Positions 57,373 through 64,000 of a DNA stretch of 64,000 nucleotides are shown here, in pieces. Under the pieces are notes generated by a model. It ran no database searches and was not told where the DNA came from. It saw only the letters and a program-made list of their open reading frames with translations. The translations under genes and the position numbers were made by a program. Source of the DNA: Micromonospora parathelypteridis (GTDB lineage: Bacteria; Actinomycetota; Actinomycetes; Mycobacteriales; Micromonosporaceae); contig NZ_JACHDP010000001.1 in NCBI RefSeq assembly GCF_014201145.1, positions 4,340,001-4,404,000 of the forward strand, given 5' to 3'. The first letter of the stretch is position 1. Each line of letters opens with the position of its first letter.

Positions 57373-58374
57373 GTGAGGATCCTCGTCACCGGCGGAGCCG
57401 GATTCATCGGGTCGGAGTACGTTCGCCTGCTGCTGGGCAAGCCCCTCGGCAGTGCCGACGGCGTGCCGCCGCTCGAGCCGGCGGTCGTGACCGTGCTCGA
57501 CAAACTGACCTACTCGGGCAACCTGGCCAACCTCGACCCCGTCCGCGACGACCCGCGGCTACGGTTCGTCCAGGGCGACATCTGCGACCCGACCGTCGTC
57601 GACGAGGTCGTCGCCGACCACGACGTGATCGTGCACTTCGCCGCCGAATCCCACGTCGACCGGTCCATCGCCGGCGCCGCCCCGTTCGTCACCACCAACG
57701 TCCTGGGCACCCAGACCCTGCTCGACGCCGCGCTACGCCACCGCACCGGCCGCTTCGTGCACGTCTCCACCGACGAGGTCTACGGCTCCATCGACGACGG
57801 CTCCTGGACCGAAACCTGGCCCCTCGCCCCGAACTCCCCCTACTCGGCGTCGAAGGCCGGCTCCGACCTGCTCGCCCTGGCCTACCACCGCACCCACGGC
57901 ATGGACGTCGTCGTCACCCGCTGCTCCAACAACTACGGCCCCTACCAGTTCCCCGAGAAGGTCATCCCGCTGTTCGTCAGCAACCTCCTCGACGGCGGCA
58001 CCGTCCCCCTCTACGGCGACGGCGGCAACATCCGCGACTGGCTGCACGTACACGACCACTGCCGCGGCATCGCCCTCGTCCAGCAGAAGGGCCGCCCCGG
58101 CGAGGTCTACAACATCGGCGGCGGCACCGAGCTGACCAACAAGGAACTCACCGGCCTGCTCCTCGACGCCTGCGGCGCCGGCTGGGACCGCGTCGTCCCG
58201 GTCACCGACCGCAAGGGCCACGACCGCCGCTACTCCCTCGACATCACCAAGATCCACGAAGAACTCGGCTACACCCCCAGCATCACCCTCGACCAGGGCC
58301 TCGCCGACACCGTCGCCTGGTACCGCGACAACCGCACCTGGTGGGAACCCCTCAAGAGCACGCCGACCGCATGA
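57373..58374 (+). CDS. rmlB: dTDP-glucose 4,6-dehydratase
   Basis: This is a 333-residue short-chain dehydrogenase-type enzyme making dTDP-4-keto-6-deoxyglucose, the second step to dTDP-rhamnose. It has the NAD motif TGGAGFIG, the active-site STDEVYG, and YSASKAG with catalytic Tyr-x3-Lys. It also has NNYGPYQFPEK and the RDWLHVHDHC segment. GTG 57373 is the start. Partners rmlA, rmlC and rmlD are not in the window, so it relies on genes elsewhere or produces the 4-keto sugar for another branch. Confidence 0.96.
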   Translation: MRILVTGGAGFIGSEYVRLLLGKPLGSADGVPPLEPAVVTVLDKLTYSGNLANLDPVRDDPRLRFVQGDICDPTVVDEVVADHDVIVHFAAESHVDRSIAGAAPFVTTNVLGTQTLLDAALRHRTGRFVHVSTDEVYGSIDDGSWTETWPLAPNSPYSASKAGSDLLALAYHRTHGMDVVVTRCSNNYGPYQFPEKVIPLFVSNLLDGGTVPLYGDGGNIRDWLHVHDHCRGIALVQQKGRPGEVYNIGGGTELTNKELTGLLLDACGAGWDRVVPVTDRKGHDRRYSLDITKIHEELGYTPSITLDQGLADTVAWYRDNRTWWEPLKSTPTA

Positions 58375-58383
58375 TCTGACAAC

Positions 58384-58435
58384 GCCGCGGGTGGCGGCGC
58401 CGACGTTTCGAACCGTCGACGCCACCACCCGCGGC
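58384..58435. terminator. Long bidirectional terminator between rmlB and the sugar transferase
   Basis: Two 22-base arms (58384-58405 and 58414-58435) pair at 20 positions around a TTTCGAAC loop, between two convergent genes. It begins nine bases past the rmlB stop and ends 14 bases before the other gene's stop. Confidence 0.85.
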
Positions 58436-58448
58436 GGCTTGCTTCTGG

Positions 58449-59987
58449 TCAGCGACCCCCGGCGCGGAAGACCTCCGAGACGGTGCGGAGCACCACCTTG
58501 ACGTCCAACCACAGCGACCAGTTCTCGATGTAGTAGTTGTCGAACCGGGCCCGGTCGGAGATCGGCGTGTCGCCCCGCAGACCGCTGACCTGGGCGAGGC
58601 CGGTGAGCCCGACGGGGACGCGGTGGCGTGCCGCGTAGTTCGGGTACTCGGCGGAGAACTTCTCGACGAAGTACGGACGCTCCGGCCGAGGCCCGACCAC
58701 GCTCATGTCGCCGCGCAGGATGTTCCACAGCTGGGGCAGCTCGTCCAGCGAGGTCCGGCGCATGAACCGGCCGATCGGACCGACCCGGTTGTCGTGCGCG
58801 ATGGACCAGTTGGTCTGGGACTCCTGCTCGTTCACCGGACGCATCGACCGGAACTTGATGACCTTGAACGGCTGGCCGTACCGGCCGATCCGCTCCTGGT
58901 AGAAGAAGATCCCACGGCCACCGTCGATGAGCGTGGCGATGGCGCAGAGCAGCAGCACCGGGCTCAACAGCAGGAGCGCGACCGCGGCGAACAGCACGTC
59001 GGACGCCCGTTTGATGGCCCACCGCGGGCCGGTCAGCGAGATGTCACCGATCTTGACGATGGGGAACGCGCCGATGTGGTCGGGGTAACCGTTGTGCGAG
59101 CGTGAACCCCACAGGCGCGGCACGGCCCAGAGGTCACAGCGCGAGCTGCGGGGCTGCAGCAGGGTTTCCATGAGCGTGGACTCGTGGCAGTCCGGGTCGG
59201 CGATGATCAGGACCTCGCACTCCGTCAGCCGGACGAGGTGTTCGAGGTCCGTCAGCGTCCCGCTCAGGGGAAGCGCAGCGTTGCCCTGACGGGACGAAGC
59301 GTCGACGCAGCCGACGAACCGCAGACCGTACTGGGGGTAGCGGCGCAGCAACCGTGCGAGTTCGAGGCCGATCGGCCCGCCGCCCACGATGAGCGCGTTG
59401 TGCTCCGCCCACCGACGCTTGCGGGACAGGACGGTGAACGCCCTGCTGGCCGCGCGCCCGAGGATCACGAGCAACGCCGACAGTGCGACGCCCCGCATGA
59501 AACCGCCGACGTACGTGACCGAGGCGTGCCGCTCCGCCGCGATGATGGCCACCACCGAGGCAGCGGCCAGCAGTCGCCCGGAGAGGCTCGGCAACTCGTC
59601 GAGGATGCTCACGTGGCGGCGCGGCCGGTAGAGGCCACCGACCGCGAAGAGGGTCACGGTCAGGACGGCGTTGGCCAACGTCCCGCGCCAGTAGCTCTGG
59701 CTCAACACCAGCGGAACGAGCAGCGCGACGACATCGACGGGCGCGACCATCATCCAGGCCCGTAGCCACCGGGTGCGCGACGAGGTGCGGGAACGGGCGT
59801 ACGGCAGGACGGCGGTGGTGCCCAGGCCGGCCACCTCGACCTTGGGCTCCGCCTGAGCCTCGGACTCTCTCGCCTGGGGAACGGGTGGGGCGCCGCCGTA
59901 GAGGCGCGCCCCGTCCCCCGGGATGTCAATCTCCTCCCCGCCGAATGACGGCGTGGAGGAATGGCTGGTCGCCGGATGGCCTGACAC
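58449..59987 (-). CDS. Polyprenyl-phosphate sugar-1-phosphate transferase (WcaJ/WbaP-like, initiates polysaccharide)
   Basis: This is a 512-residue membrane protein. GTG 59987 follows GGGGAGG with seven bases between. Four N-terminal helices (about residues 80-185) are followed by a Rossmann-like CoA_binding_3 region (VGGGPIGLELARLL). The last 200 residues are the catalytic bac_transf domain: IKRASDVLFAAVALLLLSP, FKVIKFRSM, RRTSLDELPQLWN, MSVVGPRPE and GLTGLAQVSG. It attaches the first sugar phosphate to undecaprenyl phosphate, starting each repeat unit. It lies next to the LCP gene that probably handles the end of the process. Confidence 0.93.
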   Translation of the reverse strand: MSGHPATSHSSTPSFGGEEIDIPGDGARLYGGAPPVPQARESEAQAEPKVEVAGLGTTAVLPYARSRTSSRTRWLRAWMMVAPVDVVALLVPLVLSQSYWRGTLANAVLTVTLFAVGGLYRPRRHVSILDELPSLSGRLLAAASVVAIIAAERHASVTYVGGFMRGVALSALLVILGRAASRAFTVLSRKRRWAEHNALIVGGGPIGLELARLLRRYPQYGLRFVGCVDASSRQGNAALPLSGTLTDLEHLVRLTECEVLIIADPDCHESTLMETLLQPRSSRCDLWAVPRLWGSRSHNGYPDHIGAFPIVKIGDISLTGPRWAIKRASDVLFAAVALLLLSPVLLLCAIATLIDGGRGIFFYQERIGRYGQPFKVIKFRSMRPVNEQESQTNWSIAHDNRVGPIGRFMRRTSLDELPQLWNILRGDMSVVGPRPERPYFVEKFSAEYPNYAARHRVPVGLTGLAQVSGLRGDTPISDRARFDNYYIENWSLWLDVKVVLRTVSEVFRAGGR

Positions 59988-60097
59988 TAGTGGACCTCCC
60001 CGTGAAAGCCCTCGGTCACGCATCCCGACCAGAAGGGCGACCGAACTCTACGATCGACCGAGGCGCGCCACCATAGCCGGCAAGCCAGTTCCTGCTC

Positions 60098-61165
60098 CTA
60101 CTTTGCGGCGGACAGGATTTCCGGAACATTGTCGTTGCGGACCGCCTCGAAGACCTTGGCGGCCTTCTCCTTGTCGGCGAGAACCACGCTCTCGTTGCCC
60201 ATCATCCCGGTGCCCTTGACCGGGCAGGTGAGGAACGTCAGGTTGCCGCTGCGCAGATCGCGCATCTCGGACGCGAGGTCCAGCAGGTTCAGCGACTTGT
60301 CCACGGCGACCGCGTCCGCCGTCGCCTTGACGAAGGAGTTGAGTTTGGCCGGGTTGGCGAGCGTTCCGCCGGATGCCGCCTTGTCCAGGATCGCCTTGAT
60401 CACCTGCTGCTGGTGCCGGATCCGCGCGAAGTCGCCGTCGGCGAAGGCGTGGCGCTCGCGTGCGTAGTCGAGTGCGGCCGCCCCGTCCATCTTCTGCCGG
60501 CCGGCGTTGAACGTCCGGGTGCCATTGAGCGCATAGGCCGTGGTGAAGCCCTTCTCCACGTCCACGTTGATGCCGCCCAGCGCGTCGACGATCTCCTTGA
60601 AGCCTCCGAAGTCGACGATCGTCACGTGGTCGATGCGTACGCCGGTGAACTTTTCCACCGTCTGCACCATCAATGGGACGCCGCCCCACGCGAACGACGC
60701 GTTGATCTTCGCGTCCTTACCGCCCCGGCCCGTCGCGGACTTCGGCACGCTGACCCAGGTGTCTCGGGGGATCGAGATGAGCTGGGCGCTGGACCGGTCC
60801 TTCGGAAGGTGGGCCACGATGATCGTGTCGGTGCGGGAGCCCGACTCGTTGTCCGGATCGCGCGAGTCGCTGCCGAGCATCATGATGTTCATCGCGCCCT
60901 TGGCGGCCTGATCCACCACCGGGCGCTCGGCCTCCGGCACACCGTCGAAGGCGTCGACGCGCTCAATGCCGGAGTTGATCGACCGGAAGTACAACCCTCC
61001 GGCGATCATCCCGCCACCGCCGAGCAACGCCAGGACCACGAAAGTGATCAAAGCGACCTTTTGCCACCGGGGACGCTTCGAGCGCGTCTTCTTGGTTGGC
61101 TCCGAGGGCTCCTGCGCCGCGATGAAGTGAGTCTCGGGCTCCGCGTACTCTTGGCGATACTGCAT
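60098..61165 (-). CDS. LytR-CpsA-Psr (LCP) family glycopolymer transferase
   Basis: This is a 355-residue protein with a Lys/Arg-rich cytoplasmic start, one transmembrane helix (about residues 37-58) and a large outer LCP domain. Typical segments are MNIMMLGSDSRD, SGSRTDTIIVAHLP, LISIPRDTWV with its conserved arginine, and LDYARERHAFADGDFARIRHQQ. LCP enzymes transfer completed glycopolymers from lipid carrier to peptidoglycan. With the initiating transferase next door, this cluster's product may be wall-linked. It is divergent from the methyltransferase. Confidence 0.93.
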   Translation of the reverse strand: MQYRQEYAEPETHFIAAQEPSEPTKKTRSKRPRWQKVALITFVVLALLGGGGMIAGGLYFRSINSGIERVDAFDGVPEAERPVVDQAAKGAMNIMMLGSDSRDPDNESGSRTDTIIVAHLPKDRSSAQLISIPRDTWVSVPKSATGRGGKDAKINASFAWGGVPLMVQTVEKFTGVRIDHVTIVDFGGFKEIVDALGGINVDVEKGFTTAYALNGTRTFNAGRQKMDGAAALDYARERHAFADGDFARIRHQQQVIKAILDKAASGGTLANPAKLNSFVKATADAVAVDKSLNLLDLASEMRDLRSGNLTFLTCPVKGTGMMGNESVVLADKEKAAKVFEAVRNDNVPEILSAAK

Positions 61166-61283
61166 GCCGCGATGCTACTGATTCCGGGTTACAGCCATGT
61201 ACCCCCGTCCGGGTCATCCGGTTGTACAAGCCGACCCAAGACTTCTCCAACGAACGTTGGCGTGAACCTGCTATGAAGCAACG

Positions 61284-62117
61284 GTGGACGCCACGCAGCT
61301 CCGCCGAGCCATCGCCCGCACTCGACTCGCCCCCGTCGCCGCCTTCCCCAAGCGGCTCGCCCGGGTAGCCCGCCACGACGCCAGGGTGCTGCGCATCTCG
61401 GCCCGGTGGCTGGTCACCTCCCGTGAACATCACAACTACACGTACGAGCTGACCAAGCTCAGCCGCCACCACCTGGCCTGGTTCGTCAGCGTGGTCTGCG
61501 ACCGGCCGGTCCAACAGGTCCGTGGCTGGCTCGACGAGATCGAGTCCGACCAGGCGCTACGGCGACACATCGAGCAGGCAACCGCCGCAGCCGCCCGCCG
61601 TGGCCTCGCCGACAAGCAGGTCCGCTACGCGCGCCGGATCGGTTGGTACGCCATCGTCCGAGCCACCCGACCGACGCACGTGGTGGAGACCGGCGTGGAC
61701 AAGGGGTTGGGCACGTGTGTCCTGGCCGCCGCCCTGCTGCGCAACGCCCAAGAGGGGCACCCCGGCCGCGTCACCTCGCTGGACATCAACCCCGAGGCCG
61801 GGTACCTCGCCCGGGTCGCACCCTGGTCGGACGTCGTCGACCTGGTGATCGGCGACTCGATCGCCTCGATCGGCGCCCTGGACCGTCAGGTCGACCTCTT
61901 CCTGCACGACAGCGACCACAGCCGCGCCCACGAGAAGCGCGAGTTCGATGCCATCGAGTCGAAGCTCGCCCCCGGCGCGATCCTGCTCACCGACAACGTC
62001 ACCAGCACCAACGTGCTCGCCGAGCACGCCGAGCGCACCGGCCGGCGGTTCCTCGCCTACCGGGAGAGCCCCGCCGACCACTGGTACCCGGGCGATGGGA
62101 TCGGCGTGGCATGGTGA
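61284..62117 (+). CDS. Class I SAM-dependent methyltransferase
   Basis: This is a 277-residue protein starting with GTG 61284. The SAM-binding strand reads VVETGVDKGLGTCVLAAAL (about residues 133-151), followed by SLDINPEAG and LFLHDSDHSRAHEKREFDAIES. This last segment is typical of the Methyltransf_24 group, which is often found in polysaccharide clusters where it methylates sugars. Target unknown. The MOSC gene follows four bases after its stop, but the functions look unrelated. Confidence 0.82.
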   Translation: MDATQLRRAIARTRLAPVAAFPKRLARVARHDARVLRISARWLVTSREHHNYTYELTKLSRHHLAWFVSVVCDRPVQQVRGWLDEIESDQALRRHIEQATAAAARRGLADKQVRYARRIGWYAIVRATRPTHVVETGVDKGLGTCVLAAALLRNAQEGHPGRVTSLDINPEAGYLARVAPWSDVVDLVIGDSIASIGALDRQVDLFLHDSDHSRAHEKREFDAIESKLAPGAILLTDNVTSTNVLAEHAERTGRRFLAYRESPADHWYPGDGIGVAW

Positions 62118-62121
62118 CCGG

Positions 62122-62940
62122 GTGCGGCTGACATCGATTCACACGTACCCCGTCAAGGGTTGTCACCGGGTCGACCACGACGGCGCGTTCGTGCAACCGT
62201 GGGGCCTGGCGGGCGACCGACGCTGGATGGTCGTGGACGCCGACGGCGTCGGCGTCACCCAGCGGGAGACCACCCGGCTGGTCGGCCTGCGTGCCAGCGT
62301 GCGCCCCGGAGGTCTGGCACTGCGCGCCGACGGGCAGCCCGACCTCGACGTGCCCGAGCCGACCGTCGGTGAGCCGGTCGCGGTGCGTACCTTCCGCAGT
62401 CGCAAGGTCCCGGTCCCGGCTCTGCCGGCCGGTCGAGCCGCCGACGACTGGCTCGGCGCGCTGCTCGGCCGACCGGTCCGACTGGTCTGGCTGGCCCGGC
62501 CGACTCGCCACCTGGCCGCCGAGGATCGCGAACACGACACCGGCGACCAGGTCAGCTTCGCCGACGCCTACCCGCTGCTGCTGGCGAACGCCGCCTCCCT
62601 CGACGTCCTCAACGACTGGTTGGCCGAGGCGGGGGAGGAGCCGGTGCCGATGACCAGGTTCCGACCGAACCTGGTGGTCGACGGAGTGCCGGCCTGGGCT
62701 GAGGACGACTGGATCGGCCGGTCGCTGCGCATCGGCGACCTGCGGTTCCGCGCCGCCGGGCCGTGCGACCGCTGCGTGGTGACCACGACGGACCAGGAAA
62801 CCGGGGTACGCGCGAAGGAGCCGCTGCGCACCCTCGGACGCCACCGCAACATCAAGCAGAAGCTCCTCTTCGGACTGCACCTGGTGCCGCTGGACAGCGG
62901 CCAACTGGCGGTGGGGGCGCCGATCAGCACCGCGTCCTGA
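62122..62940 (+). CDS. MOSC-domain protein (mitochondrial-amidoxime-reductase-like)
   Basis: This is a 272-residue protein with an N-terminal MOSC beta-barrel domain (IHTYPVKGCHRV, GLAGDRRWMVVDADG) and the C-terminal MOSC core. That core has FADAYPLLLANAASLDVLN, TRFRPNLVVDG and the molybdenum-cofactor cysteine segment GPCDRCVVTTTDQ (about residues 213-225). The family reduces N-hydroxylated compounds with a molybdenum cofactor. GTG 62122 is the start. Confidence 0.9.
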   Translation: MRLTSIHTYPVKGCHRVDHDGAFVQPWGLAGDRRWMVVDADGVGVTQRETTRLVGLRASVRPGGLALRADGQPDLDVPEPTVGEPVAVRTFRSRKVPVPALPAGRAADDWLGALLGRPVRLVWLARPTRHLAAEDREHDTGDQVSFADAYPLLLANAASLDVLNDWLAEAGEEPVPMTRFRPNLVVDGVPAWAEDDWIGRSLRIGDLRFRAAGPCDRCVVTTTDQETGVRAKEPLRTLGRHRNIKQKLLFGLHLVPLDSGQLAVGAPISTAS

Positions 62941-63053
62941 CCGCGATCGTCTTCGGCTGCGATCGGAATGCGCCGATCACCGTCCGTCGATGCTGTCTTA
63001 GCTTTGGCTTAGCCGACTTGTCCGCCCACGCCCGGTCCGGCAGCATCGCCGTC

Positions 63054-64000
63054 GTGACGGACGGAAGCGCTGTCGACATCGACATCGACCTGGACCATGC
63101 TCCCGAGGCCCGGCCCGCATCGTCGTCCAGCCCGATGCCCTGGCTGGTCGCCACCGGCGTCACCGTTCTCGCGGCGGCTCTTGGGCTCACCCTGACCCTG
63201 CGGTCCGGGTCCGCCCCGGCCTGCGCCGCCGGCCGGACGCTCGCCGCCGCGCCGCCCACCGGCAACGCCACGCACAGCGGCAAGGCGAGCTTCTACGACT
63301 CGAACGGCGCTGGCGGCAACTGCTCGAACCCCGCTGCCCCGGCCAACCGGCTCTACGTCGCGCTCGGCCCGACCGAATACTCCGCCGCTGCGGCCTGCGG
63401 TGGATTTCTCGATGTGACCGGCCCGAAGGGCACCGTCCGTGTGCTGATCATGGACCAGTGTCCGGAGTGTGCGCCCGGGCATCTCGACCTGTCCCGCGAG
63501 GCGTTCGCCCGGATCGCCGACCCGGTCCAGGGCCTCGTCGCCGTGACCTACCGGGCGGTGGTCAACCCGCCACTGCCGGGACCGCTCACCTTCCGAATCA
63601 AGGAGGGCGCGTCGCAGTGGTGGTTCGCCGTCCGCATCGGTAACCACGGCAACCCACTGCGTTCCGTCGAGGTCCGGCAGGGCGACGGCGGTCCGTGGCG
63701 GTCGGCGGCCCGGCAGGACTACAACTACTGGCTGATCGCCTCCGGCGCCGGGCCCGGCCCGTTCAGTGTCCGCGTGAACGACGTGTACGGAAACCGGGCC
63801 ACCGTCGGAGGCATCCGCATGGCACCCGGCCAGGTGCAGAACAGCGCAGTCCGGATGTACGCGCGCGCCGCCGTCGCGGCCACCTCGCGCCCATCGGCAA
63901 CGGCGCGGCCGCCTGGCAACCGGCCCACCGGTACACCGACGCCGGCCCGCCGTCCGGTCGAGGTGGCGAGGGCGAGCGCCGCGGCCACCGGCACACCGAC
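63054..64000 (+). CDS. Expansin-like secreted protein (EXLX1/YoaJ family), 3' end beyond the window
   Basis: GTG 63054 opens a frame with no stop through the window edge, at least 315 residues. A transmembrane or signal segment lies near residues 30-50. Residues about 75-170 form the six-stranded double-psi barrel with Asp134 (MDQCP) and Asp145 (HLDLS), matching two key aspartates of Bacillus YoaJ. Residues about 175-268 form the CBM63-type domain with the aromatic platform Trp189-Trp190 and Tyr225/Trp226. A Pro/Thr/Arg-rich linker then begins, suggesting another domain, perhaps a cellulose-binding one, beyond the edge. Expansins loosen cellulose networks without hydrolysis. The tyrosine of the barrel active site appears as Cys136. 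Confidence 0.85.
   Translation, partial: MTDGSAVDIDIDLDHAPEARPASSSSPMPWLVATGVTVLAAALGLTLTLRSGSAPACAAGRTLAAAPPTGNATHSGKASFYDSNGAGGNCSNPAAPANRLYVALGPTEYSAAAACGGFLDVTGPKGTVRVLIMDQCPECAPGHLDLSREAFARIADPVQGLVAVTYRAVVNPPLPGPLTFRIKEGASQWWFAVRIGNHGNPLRSVEVRQGDGGPWRSAARQDYNYWLIASGAGPGPFSVRVNDVYGNRATVGGIRMAPGQVQNSAVRMYARAAVAATSRPSATARPPGNRPTGTPTPARRPVEVARASAAATGTP

Overview
The window is high-GC actinobacterial chromosome, most like Micromonospora or a close relative in the Micromonosporaceae. Signs of this are GTG starts, GGAGG ribosome sites, a mec-cysO-cysM cluster, the clpS-DUF2017 pair, a rph-rdgB pair and a CebR-type cellulose operator. I see no tRNA, rRNA, CRISPR array, insertion sequence or integrase. 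All similarity calls come from reading the sequence, with no database search.

Layout. 1-3.3 kb: the start of a threonine-synthase-like gene, a LigD-type phosphoesterase fused to a ligase domain that has lost its catalytic lysine, an aldo/keto reductase, and a peptidoglycan amidase whose signal peptide sits on a separate overlapping small ORF. 3.9-18.2 kb: a polymorphic-toxin locus. Two large secreted DNRLRE-type proteins (one with FG-GAP repeats, one with LamG domains) precede a 2277-residue YD/Rhs protein that ends in a self-cleaving Hint domain and a deaminase-like toxin tip. Its likely immunity gene overlaps the stop codon. The toxin tip and immunity gene are visibly poorer in GC than their surroundings. 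18.4-22.8 kb: a GH12-CBM2 cellulase with a CebR operator, an FAD monooxygenase and cytochrome c oxidase subunit I.

23-38 kb: a conserved actinobacterial housekeeping block. It carries NAD salvage (pncB, pncA), clpS, DUF2017, the CysO sulfur-carrier route to cysteine (mec, cysO, cysM), an MBL-fold hydrolase, rph and rdgB. It is interrupted by a LuxR/LAL regulator, a dynamin-like protein with degenerate GTP-binding motifs and two GT4 glycosyltransferases. CysO has a repeat-derived tail after its di-glycine, so it would need proteolytic maturation; the neighbouring JAMM protease is the obvious candidate.

38-47.5 kb: a DUF6891 protein and a complete histidine-utilisation operon (rpiR-type regulator, hutU, M20 amidohydrolase, hutF, hutI, hutH). 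No hutG is present, and the M20 enzyme is placed to fill that step. 47.7-62 kb: a Wzx/Wzy-type exopolysaccharide or wall-glycopolymer cluster with a polymerase, GT-C enzyme, four glycosyltransferases, flippase, rmlB, initiating sugar-phosphate transferase, LCP ligase and a methyltransferase. The window closes with a MOSC protein and the beginning of a secreted expansin-like protein, which with the GH12 cellulase suggests activity on plant cell walls.
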